Positions 25,857 through 35,021 of a stretch of DNA of 64,000 nt are shown here, one piece after another. The number at the start of each line of letters is the position of its first letter. Within the stretch, counting starts at the first letter, position 1. Below the pieces are notes generated by a model. It ran no database searches, was not told where the DNA came from, and saw nothing but the letters and a program-made list of their open reading frames with translations. Where the stretch lies: positions 27,525 through 91,524 of the forward strand of contig CAZPYA010000005.1 in NCBI GenBank assembly GCA_964590255.1. Direction: 5' to 3'. The translations under genes were made by a program, and so were the position numbers. Source of the stretch: JAKIYB01 sp964590255. GTDB taxonomy: Bacteria > Armatimonadota > Hebobacteria > CAIYQO01.

Positions 25857-28800
25857 TTACTGGGAAACACCGTCAGAAAGTGCGGCGCCTGTCTCAACCT
25901 GCGTGATGAGCGTCTCTGCTTGTGTAAGGAATACGGTATCAGTAGCACGTTTGCACGCGGAGCGGGTTGCGGCGATCCACTGCGACGCGGCATCTGGCCC
26001 GCGCCAGCGCAAGTAGGCAGCCAGCACGATACAATATGCCTCGAGATGGGCATTGAGGCACTGCACATCATGCGAATCGGTGCACGCTGAGCAGAGGAGC
26101 GCCTGCAGACGCGTGTCATCGTCCGGGATGCCTTCCGCCAGCAGCAGCTCTAATGCCGCAACGTGATACTGGCTGGATATTTCGATACTCATGTCGCCGT
26201 CGGGCACGGTAGCGATACACCCACGCGCCTCTCCCGGTATACCTTGATGACACAGGACGCGTGCCAACAGGATCGTAGACTGGCTGCGGCACTGCATATC
26301 TTCGATCGCGTTGGCGTCCTCAATACATGCACGCAACCACGTCGCTGCCTCATCCAGACGGCCCAGCCGGAACGCTGCTTCTCCCAGGCTGGCCTTGGAA
26401 AAGGCAATACCACGGCGGTCACCGTCAGTTTCGTTGGCATGCAAGCCGTCAGTCAGGTATGGCACGGCTTCGCGATACCGTCCTTCACTCATCAGCAACA
26501 TGCCCGCATTATTCAAGGCAGCGGCACGGATCCATAATGTGTCGCTGCCCAAGTCCGCCGCGCCAGTGAATAGACTGAAAGCCGCATCGCGATCACCTTC
26601 CGCCAGCGCACACATCCCCATGCCCAGCATGGCATGCGCGCCACGCGTTGTGTTGCCCAGTACGGTCCAAAGATCTACCGCGCGCTGGTATTCCTGTCGG
26701 GCGCGCGCCGCGTCGTTGCGCATCAGCGCAAGCGTAGCGGTTGAGAGTGCGATGCGCGCGACCAGATCGCGATCCTCGCAGGCTTCGGCTAAAAGTTCAG
26801 CCTCTCCGAGCGTACCTTCCGCATGTCCCAGGTCGCCAAGCACCTGATACGATTGCGCGGTGAGCAGCAATGCCTCCAGGCGCATCAGCAGATATTGGTC
26901 GCGGTCTTCCAGGCTGCTGATGATCTCGATCATCCGGTTGGCGGTAATGATGACCTGGCGATTGGCATATTCAGAACGATATTGTTGCGCCGACCGCAAG
27001 AGCAACGCCAACGCGCGCGCGTCATGAAATCCCTGATACGCATGATATGCGGCCGCCGGCACCGCTGATTCCCCCAGGCTATCCAACTGCTCAATTAATC
27101 GTTCCGCGATACGCGCATGCAACTGCTGCCGATGGCTAGGCGGGATCGTTGAGTATGCCGTTTCAAAGAGCAGGCGACGATCGAAAAGCATCAGGCCCGA
27201 TGTGGTTCCCATGCGAAACAATCCGAGTCGAAATGCCTCTTCGACCAGCGCGGGGGTCAGTTTAATTTCCTGTGGGATCGCGGCCTCAATCAATGGGAAA
27301 ATTACCGGTTCTCCCACGACCGACGCCGCCTGGACCAGCCGTCGCATGTGCAACGGCAACATATCCAACTGTGACAGAAACAACTCCTGCAGCGTGTGCG
27401 GCAGCCCGGCGTGTTCTAAAGCATCGACACGTGTGTGTCGTAGCGCATTAGTCAATTCATGAGCAAAGTAGGGATGCCCCTGGGCGCGCTCGCAAATTTG
27501 ACGGATCACCTCCGTCGGCAGCGTTGCCGGGGCAGCCCACTGGGTGATCAGCTCACTGATTTGCATACTGGACAAGGGGGACAGCGGTATCAGATCGGCA
27601 GTCAAATGCTCGACGGCCCAGTGCTGTCCCGGCTCGCGGGCGCTCATCAGCACGAAAAGCTGCCGGGATTGCAAGGCGCTGAAGACCAGAGGTAGCACAT
27701 GGCGACTGGTCTCGTCGAGCCACTGAATATCCTCCAATATCAGGCAGATCGGCGTGTGTTTGAGCAAGGCATGCAGCAAGGTGATGAGACTGCCGCACAC
27801 GGCGTCATACCCGCCAGGAATGTCGGCAGCGCTCATGTGCTGCAGATAGAGCCGCAGTGTTTCACGATCCGCAGGCAATAGATCGATCACTCCGAGCGCT
27901 TTGGCGAGATCGCCATTGACGCGGGGGGGCCAACCCTCGATGCGCAAACCCAACATCCGCGCGAGCAGCGAGACGACCGGCAATCCCGGATAATGTTCAT
28001 CATACGGATGTCCATGCAGGGAGAGGGTGCGGAACCGCCGATTCCTTGAGGACTGACGCCATTCCTGGATCAAACGCGTTTTGCCGATCCCAGCCGGTCC
28101 CGTCAGGCAGATGCAGGACAATTGGCCTGCCAGCGCACGCTCTGCGCCGCGCAGCAGCGTGGCGAATTCCTCTGCGCGGTCTTGCATAGCAACAGCGTTG
28201 CTGTTTCCGGTATCCATGGCAACCAGGCCCGCCTGCATCCCCCGCAATTGATAGACGTGTATTTCTTGCTGGCGTCCTTTCACCAGCGTCGGCCCAATGT
28301 CGAGGTAGTCACACAGGTCGCGCGTCGTTTCGAAGACCGCCTGGCTGACATAAATCGACCCGCTTGGTGCCATCTCCTCCAACCGCTTGGCGACATTCAC
28401 CGTATCACCGATGACCGTATAATCGGCGCGCGCATGATGCCCGAGCCGTCCCACCATCACCGGTCCGACATGGATGCCGATATGCAGGGTGAGGATCTGC
28501 CCGCGAAAGCGCCCATCCTGACTGAGCACCTGCAGGCGATCCTGAATGGCCAGCGCCGCGCGCACGGCCCGTTCGATGGAATGTTCCTGGGCCATCGGCA
28601 CGCCGAACAACGCGATGATTTCATCGCCGACGTATTTGTCGATATGCGCGCCATGGGCGATCAAAGTCTCGACCAGTTCGCCAAAGATGTCGTTCAGCAG
28701 GTGGAACACGGCTTCCGGATCGGCATGTTCGACCAGAGAACTGTAGCCGGCAATGTCCGCCATTAAAATGGTCGCGGGGCGTTGCTCGCCTTCACGAAGG

Positions 28801-29051
28801 TGTGAGAAAATGTCTTCCAACGACAACGCCGGCGCGGGGGCATCAGGTAGATCGCTGGTGAGTGTCATCCCGCAATGCCGGCAGAATCGGTCATCCGGTA
28901 ATGTCGCCTGACCGCAAGACGGGCAGGCAGTCGCCTCGTGTGAGGATGGCGAATGGACCGCCTGCCCGCACTCGCCGCAGAATCGATCGACCTGGCGGGT
29001 GACGGCTCCGCAGTGTCGACACAAGCTCGGTTTTGCCATCTCGCTGTCCAC
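25857..29051 (-). CDS. Class III nucleotide cyclase with AAA ATPase and TPR domains
   Basis: The 1064-aa protein has two zinc ribbons (Cys 11/14/25/28 and 43/46/57/60), a class III cyclase domain at about 92-270, an ATPase domain at about 285-560, and helical repeats of TPR type to about 1045. In the cyclase, metal ligands D99 (ILMADIAGYSS) and D143 (KYVGDEI) and the YTVIGDTVNVAKRLE segment with Asn and Arg are all kept, so activity is plausible. The Walker A is GPAGIGKT (318-325), and LILEDIQWLDE is the Walker B. No signal peptide is seen, so it is cytoplasmic. GTG 29051 with GGAAGGAA upstream starts 3 bases after the CHAT gene stop, so the two are coupled. Probably makes cAMP; the ATPase/TPR part resembles LuxR/STAND-like sensors. 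Confidence 0.88.
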   Translation of the reverse strand: MDSEMAKPSLCRHCGAVTRQVDRFCGECGQAVHSPSSHEATACPSCGQATLPDDRFCRHCGMTLTSDLPDAPAPALSLEDIFSHLREGEQRPATILMADIAGYSSLVEHADPEAVFHLLNDIFGELVETLIAHGAHIDKYVGDEIIALFGVPMAQEHSIERAVRAALAIQDRLQVLSQDGRFRGQILTLHIGIHVGPVMVGRLGHHARADYTVIGDTVNVAKRLEEMAPSGSIYVSQAVFETTRDLCDYLDIGPTLVKGRQQEIHVYQLRGMQAGLVAMDTGNSNAVAMQDRAEEFATLLRGAERALAGQLSCICLTGPAGIGKTRLIQEWRQSSRNRRFRTLSLHGHPYDEHYPGLPVVSLLARMLGLRIEGWPPRVNGDLAKALGVIDLLPADRETLRLYLQHMSAADIPGGYDAVCGSLITLLHALLKHTPICLILEDIQWLDETSRHVLPLVFSALQSRQLFVLMSAREPGQHWAVEHLTADLIPLSPLSSMQISELITQWAAPATLPTEVIRQICERAQGHPYFAHELTNALRHTRVDALEHAGLPHTLQELFLSQLDMLPLHMRRLVQAASVVGEPVIFPLIEAAIPQEIKLTPALVEEAFRLGLFRMGTTSGLMLFDRRLLFETAYSTIPPSHRQQLHARIAERLIEQLDSLGESAVPAAAYHAYQGFHDARALALLLRSAQQYRSEYANRQVIITANRMIEIISSLEDRDQYLLMRLEALLLTAQSYQVLGDLGHAEGTLGEAELLAEACEDRDLVARIALSTATLALMRNDAARARQEYQRAVDLWTVLGNTTRGAHAMLGMGMCALAEGDRDAAFSLFTGAADLGSDTLWIRAAALNNAGMLLMSEGRYREAVPYLTDGLHANETDGDRRGIAFSKASLGEAAFRLGRLDEAATWLRACIEDANAIEDMQCRSQSTILLARVLCHQGIPGEARGCIATVPDGDMSIEISSQYHVAALELLLAEGIPDDDTRLQALLCSACTDSHDVQCLNAHLEAYCIVLAAYLRWRGPDAASQWIAATRSACKRATDTVFLTQAETLITQVETGAALSDGVSQ

Positions 29052-29054
29052 TGG

Positions 29055-32000
29055 CTATTCCTTCCACGTGCCGCGTATCACCGTGAAACCTGCCCAGTAA
29101 TACGGTGCACGGGTGGCCGGGTTTTTCAGCAGGCGCTGTTGCGCCGCGTTGAGCGCAACCGCGATGGGCTTGCCGGCAGCGATGTCTGTATAAAAGGCGG
29201 TCATCAGTTGGGCGGTGGTGGCATCGGCGACCGGCCACAGTGTGCTGACAACGGATTCAGCACCGGCGCACAGGAACGCGCGCGTGAGGCCGATGACGCC
29301 TTCCCCGGCGACATCCTGTCCCATCGCGGTCTGGCACGCCGAGAGCGTCACCAGTTTCGCCGGCAACGTCCAGGTAAACACTTCTTGCGCGGTGAGAATG
29401 TCGAACGGTTGCCCTTTCGCGCCGGCCAGCAACACCCCGGACAGCGTGGGCATCTCCGGATCGGCAAAGCCATGCGTGGCGATGTGCAAGTACGCGGCGT
29501 GCTGACTCAATGTATACAGTTGCGCTTTCGTGGCGGCGGCGCCGGTCATCAGCGTCGGCCGTGCCAGCAGTTTGGCAATGGCATCCCCTTCAGCCTGCGC
29601 TCCCGGCAGCGGGATGCTGGCCATCAGCGGTAAATCCGGTCCGGCGGCGCCGCGCGCCGGCGCGGCGGCTCCCCGAATCGGCATGATCATGCCCCGAATC
29701 GGCATATAGAGCCCGCGCGGGTCATCCCCCACTTTCATGATCGCGCCGATATTCGGCGCGGCAAAGATGACGGCGTTTTCGGCGACCAGGCTCGGGGTGA
29801 CGCGCGGAGTGAAGAGCAGGCTCACCGACGGAGCCGTCAGGACCGGCATTCGTTCCGCCAGGTAGCGTCCCTTCTCGTCGCGCAACGCGCTGAAAGGCAG
29901 GAGTTGCACCGCGCCATCCGCGATGACAATCAGGGATTCGGCATCGGTAAGCATCGCCTCGACTGGTTTCAGCAGCAAAGCATACAGGTCGCTGGCGGCT
30001 TGGTCAGCTTGCGGATCGCGCTTCCAGATGTGCTCGCGGAAATGGCCGATCTGTTCCCAGAGAATATTTTCATTCACTGGGATGAAGGCAACCTGCGGGT
30101 CGCGCGCGCCGTGAAAGGCGACCACAACCAGGCCATCGTCGACCAGCGTATATTCCACCAGGGCGCGCGAGGTGTCTTGCTGGATGCGCGCGATCAGCTC
30201 TTCTGGTTTGATCGCCGCCACCGCGCTGGCAAATTGGTATGATGGCACTTTGTCGCGCACGGCGGTCGTCAATTCGGCTTCCCGTTTGGCGAGGGCGGAT
30301 AGCTTGGCTTTCAAGGTCGCGCCGTCAACGGGCGCTTTGCTGGAATACAGCCCAAGTGTCTCCTGGCGTTCACGGCGCAGCGCGGTCAGTTGCGCCTGCA
30401 GGTCGGGGGGCAAATACGCGCCCATGTCGACTTTATGCCAGGCCATTTCATCGAGTAAGCTGCGCGCCCGCATGTATTCGGCCAGTGAGAAGGCATACTG
30501 CGCCTCGTGGTACCGCACCGCCGCCATCTTCAGCAGTTTGCGGTAGGGTCCGATGTTGTCGGCGAACCATTGCTGGCGCAGCGCCGGGTCAAAAGCCAGT
30601 TGCTCGCGCTGCGCCTCGCGCTGCTGCGTCAGCGCGATCAACGCGGCAAACTGCTCTTCGGAGTTAGTATCCTTTAAGGCCAGCAGGTTGATTTCCTCGT
30701 CGATCCGCGTCGCCAACGCCTCATAACCCGCCTTGCGCGCCTGTAGCCGCGCGCGATCCAGCCGCGCGGCTTTGAGTTTGACGTCGGCGGTAAATTCCGC
30801 GAGGGAGCGATAAAACCCAACCTGGTTCTTGGCCGGGATGGCATCGGCGGCGAGTGCCTCGTCAATCTGTTGTAACATGGCTATCAACTCGGTACCGCGA
30901 TTCAGGTACCGGTAAGCATTGGCGAGATGGCACATGCCATCTATTGATGTTGTGGTGATCGCTGGTGGCTTTGGCGTATAAAAGGGGAGTAGTTTTGCGA
31001 TGACCTCGGCGTAGCGCCTGGCGAGACCGTCATAATATGCCTGTTCGACGACGGTCGCAAGCTGCTGCGCGGGATCATTGCCATCGAGCGCGGCAATCTG
31101 CGCGCGTGCATCGGCAGCTTGCTGGGCGGCGCCGCAATACTCGTAGAGCTCAATCGCGCGCTGGAGCATAAATATCTGCCGAAATTCTTTCGCCCAAATA
31201 CTTTTAACTGCCCGAGGCGCGTGGGCTACCCACTGGTCAGCCAATTCCCGTGCAATAGTGTTCAATTCATCAGGCGGGCACTTGGTGGCGAGGTTTTTCA
31301 CGGTATTGCCCGGTTGAGTCATATGCCCCATGTCATTGTCACGGTACGATCCGGCCGCAAATGCGGCGCACCAGGCATTCAGCCAGAGGCGGCGCAGCGG
31401 AGCCGGGGTCTGCGGGGTGATGAGTTTATGCACGCTGGCCGGCAAGCGCTCAGGCGGGATGCTTATCGCGAGTTGTTCCAGCCGCCGTTGATACTCGTCT
31501 GCTTCCGCCGCACGACCATATAACCGCAGTTTCCGTACAAATTGGGCGTGGTAATCGAAACCGGTCACTAAAATCGCATCGGTCGTCTTCAACTCGTTAT
31601 ACAGGCATTGACGATACGCGTCATCCTGTCCGGCCCACATCTCAACACAGCGATATTGCAACATCGCTCTGAAATCTTTGGGAGATCCTGGCCAAGTATA
31701 TATTGCGCGATCAATTACTGGCACCCAGGCAGAAGGCAGCGGTGTGCCATGCATACCGATGAGGAGATAAGCAGCCTGCAGACAATTATTGCGAGATAAT
31801 TGTGTATCATTCTGCATGGCATCGATCACGCGCTGCCAGCGGGCTTGCTGGGCGGCGGTGTCAAGGGTTGGTACCAGCGCGGCCATCACCAGCGGATAAA
31901 GCTTGTCACCAAATTCATTGCGCTCGCGCCATTGTTCGATATGCTTCGTCAACCATGGGGTGTAACCTCCAGACTGAGATTGTTCCACACCTTCGATGCG

Positions 32001-32501
32001 CTCATAAAACATACGCGCTAACTGCACCTGACCGGCTTTAACCAGGGTGTCGCCATATTGTTTCAGGAGAAAGCATTCGTATTGAATCTGAAAAGGACCG
32101 GCGTTAAATGTGTTGCGTGCCAGATCCCAACCGGCATGACTGTAGGCCGGCCACAAGCCCAGCTCGCGACAGAGCGGCAGCAGTTGCGCGGTTAACTCCT
32201 GGTAAACGGGATCAAAGGTGATTAGATAGTGTGAAGCACCTAATGGCCATTGGCTGGCATCGGAACTAACAACAGGACGTTGTCGTTGCCAGGTGCGGTG
32301 GATCATCTCCGCGAACGCGGCCACCTGCACGGGGTCACGCTTCGCCTTGATCTCCGCGAAGACGCGGCGCGCTTCCGGAGCACCTTTGAGCGGGTTGGTA
32401 ATAAGGAGTTGCTGAAGCTGGTCATACGGGTTATCTGCCGCCCGCAGCAGTGACGGTGTCCAGAGTACAAGACCGATGAGTAACATGGTGAAGGCGCGCA
32501 T
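29055..32501 (-). CDS. Secreted TPR-CHAT domain protease-like protein
   Basis: This 1148-aa protein has a signal peptide (MRAFTMLLIGLVLWTPSLLRA), about 700 residues of TPR-like helical repeats and a C-terminal CHAT domain from about 780. CHAT is a caspase-like fold; the catalytic His is in HIATHGF (H1010) and the Cys in VTLSACQTAMG (C1056), followed by the usual GEGVIGLTRAFLCAGAESVV. Both residues are intact. A short Pro-Ile-Arg-Gly repeat (MPIRG) interrupts the domain near residue 945. CHAT proteins include peptidases and signalling scaffolds; location outside the cytoplasm is unusual compared with the defence-type CHATs. It heads a two-gene unit with the cyclase. About 190 bases before its start show no gene. 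Confidence 0.88.
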   Translation of the reverse strand: MRAFTMLLIGLVLWTPSLLRAADNPYDQLQQLLITNPLKGAPEARRVFAEIKAKRDPVQVAAFAEMIHRTWQRQRPVVSSDASQWPLGASHYLITFDPVYQELTAQLLPLCRELGLWPAYSHAGWDLARNTFNAGPFQIQYECFLLKQYGDTLVKAGQVQLARMFYERIEGVEQSQSGGYTPWLTKHIEQWRERNEFGDKLYPLVMAALVPTLDTAAQQARWQRVIDAMQNDTQLSRNNCLQAAYLLIGMHGTPLPSAWVPVIDRAIYTWPGSPKDFRAMLQYRCVEMWAGQDDAYRQCLYNELKTTDAILVTGFDYHAQFVRKLRLYGRAAEADEYQRRLEQLAISIPPERLPASVHKLITPQTPAPLRRLWLNAWCAAFAAGSYRDNDMGHMTQPGNTVKNLATKCPPDELNTIARELADQWVAHAPRAVKSIWAKEFRQIFMLQRAIELYEYCGAAQQAADARAQIAALDGNDPAQQLATVVEQAYYDGLARRYAEVIAKLLPFYTPKPPAITTTSIDGMCHLANAYRYLNRGTELIAMLQQIDEALAADAIPAKNQVGFYRSLAEFTADVKLKAARLDRARLQARKAGYEALATRIDEEINLLALKDTNSEEQFAALIALTQQREAQREQLAFDPALRQQWFADNIGPYRKLLKMAAVRYHEAQYAFSLAEYMRARSLLDEMAWHKVDMGAYLPPDLQAQLTALRRERQETLGLYSSKAPVDGATLKAKLSALAKREAELTTAVRDKVPSYQFASAVAAIKPEELIARIQQDTSRALVEYTLVDDGLVVVAFHGARDPQVAFIPVNENILWEQIGHFREHIWKRDPQADQAASDLYALLLKPVEAMLTDAESLIVIADGAVQLLPFSALRDEKGRYLAERMPVLTAPSVSLLFTPRVTPSLVAENAVIFAAPNIGAIMKVGDDPRGLYMPIRGMIMPIRGAAAPARGAAGPDLPLMASIPLPGAQAEGDAIAKLLARPTLMTGAAATKAQLYTLSQHAAYLHIATHGFADPEMPTLSGVLLAGAKGQPFDILTAQEVFTWTLPAKLVTLSACQTAMGQDVAGEGVIGLTRAFLCAGAESVVSTLWPVADATTAQLMTAFYTDIAAGKPIAVALNAAQQRLLKNPATRAPYYWAGFTVIRGTWKE

Positions 32502-32695
32502 TCCATTTCCCCCTGTTGAGCAGATTCGACGATTATCATGCCTATCCTTCCTATCATGTTCGATGCGAATCCGGCTGTGGAGTCAATTCATACTACTCTT
32601 GCTGAAGAAAGACGCTCCTCACCTGACAAAGTATCAGAATACGGCCGGGGATGAGCGGCATACGTTTCTCACCCCCGGTCAGCTTCCACCGTGCA

Positions 32696-33019
32696 TTACC
32701 CGTCCTGATCTCCGACATGCCGGCGAATCGCCGCCAGCATGGCCAGCACGTAGCGGTGGCTGCCCGTGGGTCGCGTCATGCTGAACCCGTAGGCCACGCC
32801 GCAGAGCAAGTCCATGAACAGGTCGCCGATGCTCCAGTGATCGCCGCGGACGCCGTCCAGCCGATACAGTAGTTCAACGTCGTCATCCGTTACGACCTGG
32901 GTGCTGATCACCGCGCTCTCCGCATCCAGCACCACGGCGATGGTGTGCATCACCGTCCAATCGGCCCATTTCAGATCGGTGACCAGATCGGCGAGTTCAT
33001 TATCGAGCGTGAGTATCAT
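32696..33019 (-). CDS. Hypothetical 107-aa acidic protein
   Basis: I do not recognise this protein. AAGGAG lies 7 bases before the ATG at 33019, giving MILTLDNELADLVTDLKWAD. It is rich in Asp, has no signal peptide or membrane segment, and contains the strand AVISTQVVTDDDVELL. It lies between the CHAT gene and an ECF sigma factor on the opposite strand and may be a leftover of the element that carried the island. Upstream (33020-33115) a short - strand frame reads APYWLTEYRSAAIAVVRAAI and looks like a gene tail that lost its start; a stop precedes it. Confidence 0.6.
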   Translation of the reverse strand: MILTLDNELADLVTDLKWADWTVMHTIAVVLDAESAVISTQVVTDDDVELLYRLDGVRGDHWSIGDLFMDLLCGVAYGFSMTRPTGSHRYVLAMLAAIRRHVGDQDG

Positions 33020-33196
33020 TAGCATGCTCCTTCTCGGCAATAGCCGCGCGCACCACGGCGATGGCGGCGCTGCGATATTCGGTGAGCCAGTAGGGCGCTG
33101 TCGCGGCAGAAAGGATTCATCTGGTGATGAGGGGAATCACATCTCAATGCTAGACGGCATGCGCGAGTTCTGACGACCAGGCAGGAGGGAGCACAG

Positions 33197-33400
33197 ATGG
33201 GCGACGGTATATTTCTCATCCAAGGTGATGGGCTACTCGTCGAGATGACCGAGACGGGTTATGATTCGGAGGCGTTGCTGTAGGAGCGGCTGGCGATGTA
33301 TCCCAGACTAATGCAGGCATATCGGATTCCACAATGTGATGCGCGGGACTGGTGGCACGATCTCCTCGTGGCATGTGACCTGCGTGCGCGTGGGGTCGAT
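33197..33400 (+). pseudogene. Broken N-terminus of a nuclease-like protein
   Basis: GGAGGG precedes the ATG at 33197, which reads MGDGIFLIQGDGLLVEMTET then GYDSEALL and an amber TAG at 33281-33283. The same frame continues ERLAMYPRLMQAY and runs without further stop into the sigma factor. From memory the start matches a family of PD-(D/E)XK-like nucleases (LVEMTE-x-x-Y-D-S-E-x-LLQ-x-LLA-x-YP), where CAG stands in place of TAG. The rest of that protein is missing. I read this as a decayed fragment fused upstream of the sigma gene, but no alignment was possible. Confidence 0.4.
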
Positions 33401-34015
33401 GTGCTGGCGATTCACTCTGCCGCGTTCCCATCGGGTACCCCGTCCCATGAGGACGACCAGCGTTTAGTGGAGCGAACACGGCATGGTGATCAAAGTGCCT
33501 TCCGGCAACTGTTCGAGACCTACTCACCGCTGGTCTATCGCATCATCTACCGGATGGTGGGCTCACCAGATGATGCTGCGGACTTGACCCAGGATGTCTT
33601 CGTGCGCGCCTATGAGCGCCTTCACACCTTAAAAGATGGCCAGGCCTTCCATGCCTGGATTACACGCCTCGCGGTCAATCTGGCACATGATAAAGCCCGC
33701 CGCAAGCAGATTACAACTTTTTCACTTGACGCGCCACCGCCAGGATGTGATGAGGGGAGTGAGTGGCAGATTGCCGCGGACACCCCACACCATGATACGC
33801 ATATCCTCTCAGCTGAGCTCTCTGCCCGGGTGCAGCACGCCTTACTGACCTTATCCCCTGATCATCGCGCCGTGGTGGTTTTGCACCATCTGGAAGGGAT
33901 GGCGGTCGAAGATATTGCGAAGACAGTCGGCGTGCCTACCGGCACGGTGAAGTCGAGGTTGGCCCGCGCACGCGCCGAGTTAAAGCGCAACCTTGAAGGC
34001 TACTTTGAGGAATGA
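33401..34015 (+). CDS. ECF-family RNA polymerase sigma factor
   Basis: The 204-aa product has sigma region 2 (DQSAFRQLFETYSPLVYRII, then DDAADLTQDVFVRAYERL) at about residues 30-100 and region 4 (LSPDHRAVVVLHHLEGMAVE, DIAKTVGVPTGTVKSRLARA) at about 145-200, linked by an acidic spacer. The frame is open from 33284 and has ATG codons at 33296 and 33311, but those would add residues related to a broken upstream gene; GTG 33401 with GGGG upstream gives a normal ECF length. Such factors respond to envelope or metal stress and are held by an anti-sigma factor. Here a zinc-finger anti-sigma and an RseB-like gene lie on the opposite strand, converging. Confidence 0.9.
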   Translation: MLAIHSAAFPSGTPSHEDDQRLVERTRHGDQSAFRQLFETYSPLVYRIIYRMVGSPDDAADLTQDVFVRAYERLHTLKDGQAFHAWITRLAVNLAHDKARRKQITTFSLDAPPPGCDEGSEWQIAADTPHHDTHILSAELSARVQHALLTLSPDHRAVVVLHHLEGMAVEDIAKTVGVPTGTVKSRLARARAELKRNLEGYFEE

Positions 34016-34038
34016 GCTTCCCAGTTCTACGGCAACCC

Positions 34039-34075
34039 GCACGGCCCGGAGATCGTCATGTCATCCGGGCCGTGC
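34039..34075. terminator. Bidirectional hairpin between sigma and RseB-like genes
   Basis: A perfect 12-bp stem (arm GCACGGCCCGGA) with a 13-base loop sits in the 82-base gap between two convergent genes. No T-run on either side, so Rho-independent stopping is uncertain. Confidence 0.55.
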
Positions 34076-34097
34076 GCTGGTGTCTGCGATAGGTCGA

Positions 34098-35021
34098 TTA
34101 CTGTAAACTGCGCAAGATATTAGCCAGTGTCTCGCGGTCCACATCCCCAACGGCCGTGACCGTGACCCGCCCCACGCGACGCGCCTCGACATACGCGCTC
34201 CCAGACGACGCCATGTGGCATCCCGCAGCCATGGCGCACTGATGGTGACCGGCCCCTTCAAACAACGTGAGTGTTCGCACCCCATCGGCGTAGCGCAGTA
34301 CCACCATCTCCTGTTGGCAGCAGTTGCACCACTCACGAAATGTGCCACGTGCGGTCATCCCATCAGGGAGCCAGCGGGGTTCTACAGCCTGTCTGCCGAG
34401 GATGGTGGAGACTTCCGGGTGGCTGACCGGTTTCATCGCCGTTTCAGCATCAGGCGGGCACGGCGTGACGGTGACGGGTTCATACGTGATGTGCTGGATG
34501 ACCATCCGGCTGACTTCGCGCCGATGATCTGTCGTCACCATGCGTAACACGACACCCGTCTCCCGGTCGATACTCAGCTCCTTGCTCAGGTTCCCACGCT
34601 GCACACGCAGTATCACACTGGATCGCCCTGCGACCATGCCGGTCCCGACAATCCGACTCCGGACATGCGATGGCACAGGCACCGCTTCCGTGTTCGCGGT
34701 ACGGACAGTGTGCGCATTGGCCTGGTACCAGGTAAAGCGTCCATCATGCCCAAGGGTGCACACCTGCCCGCGGGCATCCGTCACGCGCATGACATAGCGT
34801 CCCTGTTCACCCTGAGTGAGGGAAAAGGTTGCCGGAGTGCCTTGCCAGGTCGTGTGGCCCGTCGCACGATACGAGACACGCTGACTCGCCTGATGGGTGA
34901 ACGCCAGCCACGCCGATGCATTCTGTCCGTTAACCGTGCGCCAGGACAACCAGGCCCACAGGGCTCCGGCCACAATAAGCATACTTATGAGGCTGATGAA
35001 CGCGATACGGAACCGTGTCAT
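34098..35021 (-). CDS. RseB/MucB-like anti-sigma partner
   Basis: The 307-aa protein has one N-terminal membrane helix (FISLISMLIVAGALWAWLSW) and an external domain. The first part (YRATGHTTWQGTPATFSLTQ, YVMRVTDARGQVCTLGHDGR) has the lipid-sorting-like beta fold shared by RseB/MucB and LolA. A second part contains WLPDGMTARGTF and the Cys-rich CNCCQQEMVVLRYADG, like the C-terminal RseB domain. It ends in VGDVDRETLANILRSL. The start overlaps the anti-sigma stop (ATGA), so translation is coupled. RseB proteins bind the anti-sigma factor and control its cleavage; the CxCC and HHQC motifs might bind metal, which would suit the metal genes nearby. That point is inference. Confidence 0.7.
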   Translation of the reverse strand: MTRFRIAFISLISMLIVAGALWAWLSWRTVNGQNASAWLAFTHQASQRVSYRATGHTTWQGTPATFSLTQGEQGRYVMRVTDARGQVCTLGHDGRFTWYQANAHTVRTANTEAVPVPSHVRSRIVGTGMVAGRSSVILRVQRGNLSKELSIDRETGVVLRMVTTDHRREVSRMVIQHITYEPVTVTPCPPDAETAMKPVSHPEVSTILGRQAVEPRWLPDGMTARGTFREWCNCCQQEMVVLRYADGVRTLTLFEGAGHHQCAMAAGCHMASSGSAYVEARRVGRVTVTAVGDVDRETLANILRSLQ

